A DNA stretch of 64,000 bases, taken from the NCBI GenBank assembly GCA_024704765.1, contig JAKMXF010000301.1, forward strand, positions 279,807 through 343,806, in the 5' to 3' direction. Position numbers and translations under genes: made by a program. Each line of letters begins with the position of its first letter. Within the stretch, counting starts at the first letter, position 1. Origin of the DNA: Oopsacas minuta (Eukaryota > Porifera > Hexactinellida > Lyssacinosida > Leucopsacidae). The notes below the pieces were generated by a model. That model saw nothing but the letters and a program-made list of their open reading frames with translations. It was not told the origin of the DNA and ran no database searches. This document shows positions 12,045 to 22,194 of this stretch, one piece after another.

Positions 12045-12823
12045 CGGGTGGTCCAAAATAGACTGTACCTAAATTCTTTCCCCAACTGTTCAGGCAATAT
12101 TTTTGTCAGAGCAATGAAATTATTAATATATGTAGTTACATAATTCGATATATATCCCGTGAATACCAGGTCTCTAGCTTGACAACTTTTGGGTTTAGAG
12201 GAGCTGCACGATGTGGCCACCATTACATTCTTGGACATTTTTGAGTCGCAAAGCGAAATTCTGGAAAACTGACTTCAGAACATCTTCGCTTAATACTGTG
12301 ATTTCTAGCACAATATTCATTTTCAGTTGCTCATGTGTTCGGAGTAAGTGGATGTCTTCCTTCATAACCCTCATTAGCGATGCTCGTGGAATAACGAGTG
12401 CTAGACTCCTCTTTCTGGTCGATCGGCTGGGAGATGCGATAACATCATTTCGGATCTGCTCTTTAACGGCCGTGTCACAGTTTCTTCCTCCCTGAGTAGG
12501 CCCCATTTACAAGGGTCTTTGGTCTGAGGCGCTGAGCTTCTCTTCAGTCCACAACTTCCGCACCCACAAGAATATCAAGGATTTTACGGGCTTTATCGGT
12601 CTCAAATTTGTCTGGAATTCATTTATTTCTGTCTAGAAGCAGTGACACTCCAGATACAGTACAGTACAGTACAGAAGGTTCTCATTTCGAGGGTCCATTT
12701 GTTGTTTCTCTTTTCAACAAGGGATGTATCTAACATATCTAAAAATGACTATTGATTAATACAAGATATTGAGACTGGGCAGTCTAAAATATGTATGGGT
12801 ACATTCTATTTTGGACCACCCTG
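12045..12823 (-). mobile_element. Internally deleted mariner (DUF4817 type), nested in P element
   Basis: About 780 bp bounded by inverted ends: GGGTGGTCCAAAATAGA at the left, and its inverse followed by CCACCCTG and TA at the right (12823-12825). The minus strand keeps an HTH-side segment and the C-terminal tail of the transposase (VFQNFALRLKN...GGHIVQLL) but has lost the catalytic core. The ends resemble those at 47761 and 55495, and the C-terminal tail resembles that of the mariner there, so this looks like a deletion derivative of the same family. Confidence 0.75.
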
Positions 12824-13055
12824 TATTATTGCTACTACTACTAAGAGAATGTATTATGTTATTTATAGTTTACTACATATACGTATTGTACTGTTAAATA
12901 TATGGCTTGACTTATTAAAATCTCATTATGTTGATTTTTAATATTCTAATATTAAATAAATCAGGCCGGGTGTGGTAAATCATTTAAACTGATGATTAAT
13001 AATTAACTAGCAGCGCAGTAGATCACACCTATAGATACATTATACTTTGAAAGTG

Positions 13056-13124
13056 GATGGTAATGACAATCCATGGTCCAAAATTTCAATAGAGTGCAAT
13101 TGCCTTAGTATATAGAATGCTATG
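13056..13124 (-). repeat. Right terminal inverted repeat of P-type element
   Basis: Inverse of 8461-8528, ending ...GAATGCTATG, and followed directly by CTACAAT, the putative target duplication. Confidence 0.85.
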
Positions 13125-13131
13125 CTACAAT

Positions 13132-14074
13132 ATATACAAAATATGATAGCTGATAAGCGAAGTGTGATGTAGGAATTCTTCTAAACCAAACCAAAAATCA
13201 AAATAATCATCTCTAATCGGGTATTGCTAAAAGTTGTTGAAATATTATCCAGCATTTCATGAGAGACTTATTGAAGATCCGTTGTAAAATCTATGACTAC
13301 TAATACCTCGTTAATGACAGTATTTGACCTTCAGCCTAAAATTAACAGCTAAAAGGTTGTCATATGATATTTAGCTACTTCTAGTGTTTGGTGCTTAAGA
13401 TGAAAATTATCGATTCTAACCATATAATATTCAAAATTTTCTAGCAAGAAATATCATAATGTGAAAATATTTAAGGTAACAACATATTATGTTGGACACA
13501 GTTAAGGAAAGGATAAGTTGGGTTATATTGAAACTTGTTCACAATGAAATTAATGGGGCCTAGACAATGTGGCGCATTTTGTACCACAATTTCTACGTCG
13601 CGATAGCGTTTTCGGAATGTTTAAGCGCACCAATGGTGTCAATGCACAATATTTGCACCATGAGAGCGCCAAAGTTGGCTAAGCCCATGCTACATATAAA
13701 TAAAACATTGAATCATATTCGAACTGAAAATTTTGTTATAAAACAAAGTTGAGAGAAGTAAAGTGGGCGCGTTACCCTATTAGATGTTGTAGTACAAATG
13801 CAATGACTTATCTCTAGGCTAGGTGAGGCGCGATTCAAGTGACCCATAAATTGATGGAAATGAACAATGATAAATAATATTACAATAAAAAAGATTGTAT
13901 TGTATAAGGAATAAGTATATAGAGTTATGATTCCCACAATGTAAAAATGTTCAAATAAAATACATTAAAGTATGGAGACATTCCCAGGTGTATTGGGAGG
14001 AACGGGGAGACGGAAGGAGTTTCTCTATTGAAATATTTGATTATTCAACTATATTTTTATTTGTATTGAAATTA
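13132..14074. other. No gene recognised
   Basis: AT-rich intronic DNA. Short open frames at 13567-13752 (+) and 13713-13937 (-) show no recognisable domain. Confidence 0.4.
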
Positions 14075-14532
14075 CAGGGTGTATCAAAAGTGCTGTCGCA
14101 TAACTAACAATTATCCGAAGATCATAATATTTGCGACCCATTCCTTACTCTTATCATTTTATTATTATTCCGATATTTGAATTTCTTCTGTATATTTATC
14201 TGCACAAATTATTAGATATTCTCACTTTATGATATATTTTCTAAGTTTTACATTTTTGTTCACTTTTCGCATAATGGATGTCAACGACCATGGTATTTAA
14301 CTTCGAAATAAGCCATTGGTATGCTGAAGGCTGGTTTGACTCTTAAAAAAGTGTCAGAAGCTCTGGATAATTCAATTAGATCAGCCCAAAGATGGTTCCG
14401 TTGGGAAAAACTTGGACAATCCTTGGGTACTTTACCAAGGAGCGAATGCCCAAAGTTCTTTCTCGCGTTCCTATAATCATCAGATCCAAGATTTTGTACA
14501 AGAGAGGCAATCTACACGATCTATAGCACGTA

Positions 14533-15872
14533 TAGGGTGTCCAGAAATTATTGATACCATGAATTTCTATGTTTAATTGACCATATTTTGATTTATGTTA
14601 TCTCCTAAGTATGTACAATGATATTTCATTTATGTTCATTACCGATTCAGTCTTTTCACAATTTTTGAATTTCGATTATCAAAAATCTAGTGAAATTTAT
14701 ATAATTTATTTAATCACAATTTTCTATCTTTATTAGCGTCATTATCAAGAATATTGAGATTCGTTCACGTGCTATTGGTATGATAGAAGGCGGCATGACA
14801 CAGAAAGATGTAGCTAATCATCTTAGTAAGGGAATTGCCACTATTAAAAGGTGTTGGAAACGCCACATCAATAACCAGAGTCTCAATCATAGACCTGGTG
14901 CAGGAAGGCCGCTAAAATTGAATCCAGTGGCAAAGATGATAATATCAAAGTCTTTGGGAAAAAGACATCAGTCCATAAGGAGATTGAGTGAAAAATTGAA
15001 ATCTAAAGGACATTCTAATTCGAAAAGTAGTGTACAATCTTATTTGAAGAAGTCTGTTGGCGCTAAACCCTTCAAAAGGCACAAACAACCGAAATTAACA
15101 CCAAAACATAAGGAAAACAGACTTTTGTGCTGCCAAAAATATCGAAATTGGTCAGTGGATAATTGGAAATGCATTCTTTGGAGTGATGAATCTCCATTTG
15201 AACTTTTCATCCTCAAACCATCAAAATGACCGAATTTTGGCAAAGAGTTCAGCAAATATACCCCCTCAGCAAACAGTAAAATTTCCTCAAAGAGTCATGG
15301 TGTGGGGCATGATGAGCTATCAAGCGGTCTCTGAACTGCACATAATACCTCCCAAACAAAATATAAATGCCGCCTATTATACGGATGAGATATTGGCCAA
15401 AACTTGTAAAGATGCAATTAAACGCAAAAGAAAGACAGGAAATATCTTGCAGAAGAGAATGCTTCCAGAACCGTTGAAATCGATAGTCATGCAAGATGGT
15501 GCTCCATCTCACAGGGCCAAAATTTCGCAAGAATGGTGTTATAAACACTTACGTAATTTTTGGCAGAAAGAAGTGTGGCCAGGTAATTCGCCAGACCTGA
15601 ACCCCATTGAAAATCTTTGGCCAATACTCAAGCAGAAGCTTGAGGAGGCACCCAAGCCGAACAACCTTCAAGACCTCATATTTCTTCTGAAAAATGCTTG
15701 GTCAAACTTAGATTCTTCGCGCCTCGAAAATTTAATAGTAGGCTTGCCGAATAGAATTGCAAAATGTATAGAATTAGAAGGAGGTGATATAGGTAAATGA
15801 AATGAGTAAATGGTGGGTAATTTCGAACTTATAGAAACTTATGAAAGGTATTAAAAATTACTGGACACCCTG
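14533..15872 (+). mobile_element. Inner Tc1 element (DD37E), nested
   Basis: 1340 bp with inverted ends (TAGGGTGTCCAG at left, CTGGACACCCTG at right) and TA on both sides (14531-14532, 15873-15874). It lies inside the reading frame of the outer Tc1 copy. Removing the element and one TA restores that frame, which proves the order of insertion. Confidence 0.9.
14780..15800 (+). pseudogene. Tc1 DD37E transposase, one frameshift
   Basis: The frame from 14780 encodes the HTH (MTQKDVANHLSKGIATIKRCW), a GRPLKLN linker, a second HTH, and the first catalytic aspartate in ILWSDESPFE. After one frame change at about 15200 the second frame gives VMVWGMMSYQ, IVMQDGAPSH with the second D, and SPDLNPIENLW with the catalytic E. 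Exactly 37 residues lie between the second D and the E, which is the DD37E spacing of some insect ITm elements rather than the classical 34 of Tc1. It ends with NRIAKCIELEGG. All three catalytic residues remain, so only one lesion separates it from an intact gene. Confidence 0.85.
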
Positions 15873-16775
15873 TACATTGGTTAATTCTGGTTTTCCCGCT
15901 TCACATTCAACAGTCCATCGCTATTTGAGGCAATTCATCAATGTTTATCCATACAAAAGGCGCAAATCCCTTGTCTGACCTATAAAATGATGCAAAATCG
16001 ACTCGACTCGACTTCGCCCTAAACATAAGAATTGGACTGTAACAAATTGGGAGAATGTTTTATGGTCCGATGAATCACACTTTCAACTATTATACCACCA
16101 AACAGGCAGAACGACCGAGTGTGGGTACATAGTTCGGCCGATGTTCAGCCATTCAAATGTGTTAAATTCCCGGTGATAATCCAAGTTTGTGAGATGATGT
16201 CTGACCAGGCACTTTCAGAACTCCACATAATCCCTCAGAAACAGACTGTTAACGGAGAATATTATCGAGAAAAAAGATTGAAAGGCACTTGCATGGATGC
16301 AATAAGAAGAAAAGCAAATTCTGGCACCATTTTGGAACGGTCTATGACTCAAAAGATGTCCCAGGTGATTTTTATGCAAGATGGCGCTCCAGCCAACACC
16401 GCCAAGCTCACTTAGACTTGGTGTTCAGAACACCTGCCAAACTACTAGGCGAAAGTTGACTGGCCAGGCAACTCCCCGGATTTGAATCCAGTCGAAAAAT
16501 TCTGATTTATCTTTGCAGACAAGCTCAGTAAACTCCCCGAAGTTAGCACTATAAATTCCCTCATAATTCATTTGAAAAAGGTGCGGTCAGGGATTGACCC
16601 TGTGATTCTTCAAAATTTGACAAATGGTATGCCTAATCGCATTAGCGAAGGTATAAATCGGTCAGGAGATTAGATGGTAAATAGAGTATAATGTTATATT
16701 GTGTATTGAATATGTTATAGTCAAATATATACTACAACAGAACTTTTGATACACCCTGTAGAGTTCAACATTATA

Positions 16776-16958
16776 CAGTAGAACCTCGTTAATACATACA
16801 CCAAGGGACCGTCAAGATTTGTACACCTTATGAGGGGTACGCATTAACCTGAGTAAAACCAATAGAATATTCATTATATGGACTAAAATTGTATAAAATT
16901 CTGTTCGTCTTATCCGGAAATTCTTATTAAATGTGTTCGTATTAACGAGGATTCACTG
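16776..16958. mobile_element. pogo/Tigger-like MITE
   Basis: 183 bp with inverted termini (CAGTAGAACCTCGTTAATAC at left; CAGTGAATCCTCGTTAATAC read from the right) and TA on both sides. No coding capacity. The TA target and CAGT...CCTCGTTAAT ends fit pogo-type MITEs. Confidence 0.8.
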
Positions 16959-16960
16959 TA

Positions 16961-17694
16961 GTCAACATTCTATTTGTGTGTAAATATAGTAAACATGTGG
17001 AAATACTCAAATTCCTTCGATTTTCAGCTAAAAAGTACTAAATATGGTGACATCCATGTTTGTACTATGAATTTTACACATATAGTGTAAATACTTTGTA
17101 TTTCATAAACTGTTAATGTAGACAAATCAGGAGAACTAGGACATCAAAAAGGGTGATTATACCTCATAAGAGGCGAAATTGTAGTGGAAGGGGCAATGTT
17201 TTGGAGCGTTCCCGAACTTTTATACTTAGGAATATACCCCTGGATATTCCAAAAATCATCTTTCAATTACGTTCAAATATATATTTTGGTTTCCCTAATC
17301 TAATCCAGTTTCAGAAATGTCACTTTGGTTGAAGGATATATGTTGAATTTTTAGGGAAAAAATATAATTGTTAATCGTTGCATTCCTGGATTATAGGCAT
17401 TATTTTCATCTGTAAATATATAGATAAAAAAGAGCTTAGCTCATCGATAAAAATTTCAGTTAACCTAATGATACATATTCCAAGGATACCGGACTCTTAG
17501 AATTGGCGAGGGTATATTCTCGATGGACTATGGCCAGGGTAGCAATAATTTGGAGGATAACGTAAATTAATGAGATCAAGTTCCATTTATGAATATTTGG
17601 TTTTATGCTCCAAAATATTTCAAACCAATTGAAATAATTTGTCATGGAGGAAATATTGAAAATTCATGAAATAATAGATAATTCTAAATCTAAC
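16961..17694. other. No gene recognised (SF3B1-like intron 4)
   Basis: Intronic sequence between the MITE and exon 4. Nothing coding is recognised. Confidence 0.45.
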
Positions 17695-18023
17695 CTGGAA
17701 GTGAAATCCACCAACACCTGTTGGCGTAGGTGTAGCTTGGAGCCTTCGAGTTGGAGTTTGTAGCTTTTTATATCCATCTGGAGCGGATAAAATAGTGTAA
17801 CCTTCTTGAGGAAAGAGAGAATCCAATTCGTCATCAGTCATATAGCAATTTCTCTCATCCAATTCCAAATTCCATCGCATTGCACGTAATTGTTCAGGAG
17901 TCATAGAACCCACTGCAGGAGTACCCATTCCCATGGCATGTAAACCTGATGGTGTCACACCCATCCCAATGGGGGTGGAAAACCCTTGAGAAGATGGTGT
18001 ATTATCACGAGGAGTATAATCAC
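17695..18023 (-). CDS. SF3B1: SF3B1-like splicing factor, exon 4
   Basis: 329 nt between a ttctag acceptor and a gttaga donor. It begins with two bases that complete the glycine codon left open by exon 3 and ends in phase 0 before exon 5. The product holds the TP-rich tail and MTPEQLRAMRWNLELDERN, DDELDSLFP, then LQTPTRRLQATPTPTG and GGFHFQ. These match the SF3B1 block MTPEQLQAWRWEREIDERN to GFHMQ that precedes the HEAT domain. The RW within MRWNLE corresponds to the last tryptophan-containing motif of the SF3B1 N-terminus, the region that binds U2AF-homology-motif proteins. Confidence 0.9.
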
Positions 18024-18607
18024 CTAGAAAAGTAAATGCTGAGGTCACATTACAAAATTGCAAGACAAAAAAGGGAGGATTATGAGATAGCAGAGAGGAA
18101 TTGATTAGCGATGGATTAATTGGGGAATACAAGACATAAATATCACTAATTTCCCTAGAAGCTATACCCCACTTAGCTCTCACGCAAATATGACGACAGG
18201 ATCTTCTCATTAAAAAGTATTCATAACCTAAATTACAAAACAATAATATATACAAGTTCTGATTCTCACAAAATATGAATTTTGGGAAATAAGGGACGAT
18301 GTAACTTAAAAATAGATGTCATCAGAAAATATACCCACACTTGTTCAAATAAAATGCCCTATCATGTAATTATACCTATTAGAATTTCAAATTCATATCA
18401 AATCTCTATAGATAAAAATTACTAGATCAGGAAATATAAGAGCGAAAGCGATTACAATAGAATAGGTTGGAACTAAAAATACCTTAATCGAAATTAATTT
18501 AGTATAATTAATGAGTATGAAAAAAGTCTATAATTATTACTGTAAATGAAAATTCCAATTCCTCACCAAATACCGTCAAATATATTTCTACAGGGATATT
18601 CAATAAA
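18024..18607. other. No gene recognised (SF3B1-like intron 3)
   Basis: Intronic AT-rich DNA just upstream of exon 4 on the minus strand. It includes the polypyrimidine tract and branch region of that intron. No transposase is recognised. Confidence 0.4.
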
Positions 18608-18639
18608 TAAGAAGACTTTTTCATAATTCATATAGCAAA

Positions 18640-19690
18640 CCTATATTTATCATAATTGATTATCAAGTGTTTCGATAATTTCCCCTTTAACTTTATACAT
18701 TGTTTCCATCGTTTTGGTAACTTTTCTAGCCCAGTGGTATAGTATTCTTTAGGGATCCCTTTTTCCCACTGTTGTATTTCATACTCCAGCCGATTGAAAT
18801 CCTCAAATCTCTTCCTCGAACAGGTCTCTTCATCTCTCCAAACAGCAAATCGTCGCTGGGAGCAAGACCTGGACTATACGGGGAATGAGGGAGGCATTCG
18901 AATCCTAAGTCATCAATTGCAGCCATTATCTTGGAGCTTACATGGGGTTTTGCGTTGTCATGTTGCAGCAATACGCCACTTGTCAACTTGCCTCGCCTCT
19001 CACGTTTAATCACTTGACGCAATTCTTTCAATTTGTCAACGTAATAATCGCTGTTTATGGTTGTCTTCTCAGACAACCAGTCGAGGTGTATAATTCCTTC
19101 CTTATCCCAAAATACTGTTGCCATTCTCTTCCCTGCTGATTATGCGGCCTTTACCTTGATGGGTACAGGTTCATCAAATCTCTTCTACTGCTTCGATTGA
19201 GTTTGCTCTCTGGTTCATAATAATAAAACCAAGTTTCATCCCCTGCTACTATACGATCCAAAAAGTCTTCCTCTGCCTTGTATCTTGAAAGTAATTCTTG
19301 CTAACTCTGGCCCTTTTGCGTGTTTGTTCTTGTGAAAGAAGTTTTGGGACCCAACGCGCAGTTACCTTCGACATTTCCAGATCTTCAGTGATAATCGAGT
19401 GTAGTGTGGCTTTTAATATACCTACCCTACCCTCTCTTCTAACTCTCGCAGGGCTATTCGTCTGTCCTCGTCCAAAATTGTCTGGATCCTCACGATATTA
19501 CTGCAGATTATTGAGGAAGTCGGACAACCTGGACGAGGGACATCGTGGAGTTCCTCATCACCATTATCAAAACGTCTGATCCATCTATATATGGTGGCTT
19601 TCGTAGGACATTCATCAACGAAAATATCCTGCATTTCACGAAGAATGTATGAGCCAGTCTCCCCTTTTTCCATAGGTACCAAATATTTGT
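18640..19690 (-). pseudogene. mariner DD34D transposase relic
   Basis: Minus strand, 5' to 3': HTH domain (19682-19422; ATIYRWIRRFDNG, DVPRPGCP), the GDETWFYYYEPES block near 19230 with the first catalytic D, then FWDKEGIIHLDWL, LLQHDNAKPH with the second D, and SPYSPGLAPSD with the third. Thirty-four residues lie between the second and third aspartates, the classical mariner DD34D spacing. Frame changes near 19140 and 19300-19420 break the gene. It lies in intron 3 of the SF3B1-like gene. Confidence 0.8.
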
Positions 19691-19739
19691 CGTTTTCCTT
19701 CTTTGCTAAAATCCATTAGTTGAAAAAGTAGCCTATACA

Positions 19740-22194
19740 AATGAAATTTTATACTGAAGAATATCCTAGTAGAGTAAAGAGTACATTGTATTGAAGTTAG
19801 ACAATCAAGTTAGGCTTGTAATCTGAGATTAGGCTTAGAGCTGTATTAAATAGAATATGAATTCGATACATCAGTCTCATGACTTATTAAACACCCTTGT
19901 ACAAGTAAAATTTACTATCACTACCTAGGGTATATCAATGTGGAAATTCACATTCAAGACAATATATTACACGCTGATATAACAACTGAAGAATAAATAC
20001 AGGTTCGTAAGTCCTATTTACGCATTCAATTGTCTGATTAATATGAAAATAAATAATCGAATCATTAAATAAGGAATGTAGGCATAAAACTCGGGTACTG
20101 AAACTTGAGTCCATCTGAATAAATTTGAATTTCTATATTTCAAAATTCTTAAAATAAATATTCAAGTTGGCTCAATTATTAGATTATTCTTAAATGTGAA
20201 ATATAATATACTAATAATTTAGTGAATAAGGTACATGTATTACTAAAAATTCGGGTTTTTGAGGTTTGTAAAACTTTTGGAATATACAGTAAAGTACGTG
20301 TAATCCGGAATCCCTAGGACATTGAAATTTATGGGATTACCCACACACTGAATTACAAGCACTCTGTCCCGAAATGGAATTATTGTAATGTTTAAAACTT
20401 ACTACTGTTTAAAGGATGGAGAATTAAGTCTCTAAATATTAATAGTCTCGTGGTATTCATGTTAATTAGGATTGGATTGAAAGTTCATAAATCTTCGTTG
20501 ACATAGTTACCTGGAAAATATATAATAACGATTGTTCATTAAATGATATTGGAAAATGTTGAATATTGCGGATCAGGCGGATGAACTAGGAATGGGATCG
20601 ATAGATATCAAAAGTAGGGGCATATCCGGATTACGAGCACTTAATAACATACAGTCACGTGGGTAGGGTGGAACAAGTGGCGCAATTGCGTCACTTGTAT
20701 TTTTCTCTGTGCTAGGTGATGCGCCACCTGTTTTTAAGTTTGACTAGGTAATGTCTCATTGCATGTACAGAATTTACTCCACCTGTACCAAACAATTCGC
20801 TACCTGTGCTTAAGCACTATCCCAATCCTAGCTACGCCACTATTAACATAAAAAGCATATCATATAAAATGGGACATGAAAAACAATCCGGATTACTCGA
20901 AAAACGAATACACGCATACGGGTTAGCATACTAGACTGTATGGTATAATGCCAATAATGAGGATATTGTTGACTCCAGACACGCGCTATTTACAACTATT
21001 GAAAGAGAGGTTATATAGTCTATTTACCCGATTAGCGTATCTATGGCATTTCATAAGAGAGCTTTTGGCCAAAAAGTTAAAAATTGTCAAGTTATTGTTG
21101 AATAACTGCCAACATATGCCATCCATGGTGATAAGCATATATCTGAATGAATAAATAGCATCTAGACAAACAATTAATATTATTCTCGATCACATGGAAT
21201 AAATTTTCTAACTGAAAACAATAGTAATTGTTATTCTCACAAACCCTACAGAGTTTTGAATGGTGAAAGTGTTATCATATCTAGGAACTAAACATTCAGA
21301 CAAAGCCCTTATACGTGTAATAGAATCCCAATATACAACTTCCTATTTGAAAATTAGACAATTTACACCACAATACTAATTAATTTAAAGATAAAAATGG
21401 AACGACTTCGATTTCCAGAATAGAAGAGTCGGCGGTCCTAAATATTCAGATGTCAATGATTTCATAGGATTGAGACATCTAGAAAAAATATCATAACCAA
21501 CTCCACGGCATAAAATAGACAAAAAGAGGATTATTGAAGTTTCCAGGTGATATGAATAAATGTGATTTATAAATTGGGTCACAGGTAGCCTTCTAGTATG
21601 TAGATTATAATATTGATCTTGCAAATCTATACCCTACATGGTTTATATGAATAATCTATTTTCTAATTACAAATTGTGTAATTTCAGCAGACCTTACGAA
21701 TTACCAATCAGATTTAAATAAAATCAGTATCATTTGATAAAAGATAGGAAATTTCAACGCTATGAGTGATTTTTGTGCATTTTTTCACTGAATATCGTCA
21801 TGTTTTGTTCAATTAGTTAGGTTCACAACTGCTCTCACTTGGAACACAATTTTGGAAGTAGTTTTACAACCGAATTGCCAGTTTCGTAGCCAAGGATTCT
21901 ATATATATACTTGAGAATTCTCATTTATATCGTAATATCTACGCCAATCCTGATGCCCATCCACTGTACACTTTTTCGCTAGCATAAGTAATAAAATTAT
22001 TCAGGCTAGTGCAACATACACAGCCACTGGTAAAAACACCTAATACAACGACGATTCCCAATCTGGGGTCAAATATTACGGTATTCATTATTCAACTTAG
22101 CTTATAAAAAGCATATCTGGTCTTGCATCTACATTTCGAAATATTATGCTAAGAATATATTTATTGAGTTGTCTAGGATTATATTACATAAATA
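19740..22194. other. No gene recognised (SF3B1-like intron 3)
   Basis: Long non-coding AT-rich stretch. It holds a 26-bp near-perfect palindrome at 20673-20698 and a possible eroded pogo-like element at about 20286-20937 (ACAGTAAAGT... to ...CTAGACTGTA). Open frames at 20948-21154 and 21385-21624 resemble nothing I know. Confidence 0.4.
20673..20698. repeat. 26-bp palindrome
   Basis: A self-complementary word centred on CGCAATTGCG with one mismatched base pair. It sits in a locally GC-richer patch where the words AAGTGGCGC and GCGCCACCT recur (also near 20715). No function can be assigned. Confidence 0.6.

Larger units (their letters stand above)
8461..13124 (+). mobile_element. P-superfamily transposon with long TIRs
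   Basis: A 4.66-kb element bounded by inverted repeats of about 68 bp (8461-8528 and 13056-13124) that differ at only a few positions and one indel. The same 7-bp word, CTACAAT, stands immediately outside both ends (8454-8460 and 13125-13131). This fits a target-site duplication; P elements usually make 8 bp. Inside is a THAP-domain transposase on the plus strand, and a deleted mariner copy inserted near the right side (12045-12823). The THAP plus RNase-H arrangement is characteristic of P elements and THAP9. Confidence 0.85.
14075..16758 (+). mobile_element. Outer Tc1 element (DD37E type), interrupted
   Basis: The ends are CAGGGTGTATCAAAAG at 14075 and its inverse at 16758, each flanked by TA. 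The plus strand holds the HTH half of a transposase at about 14320-14530 (LTLKKVSEALDNS, QRWF) and the rest at 15873-16675 (HSTVHRYL, WGENV-like block, MQDGAPANTAKL, WPGNSPDLNPVE, NRISEGI). Stops and frame changes make it dead. Counting across them, 37 residues separate the second catalytic D from E. The coding region is split by the inner element at 14533-15872, exactly between ...SIAR and TLVNSGF. Confidence 0.85.

Noticed and set aside
18608-19730. CTTTTTCA words as TIRs of the DD34D mariner
   Set aside because: The match is only about 10 bp and A/T-rich, too short to define the ends.
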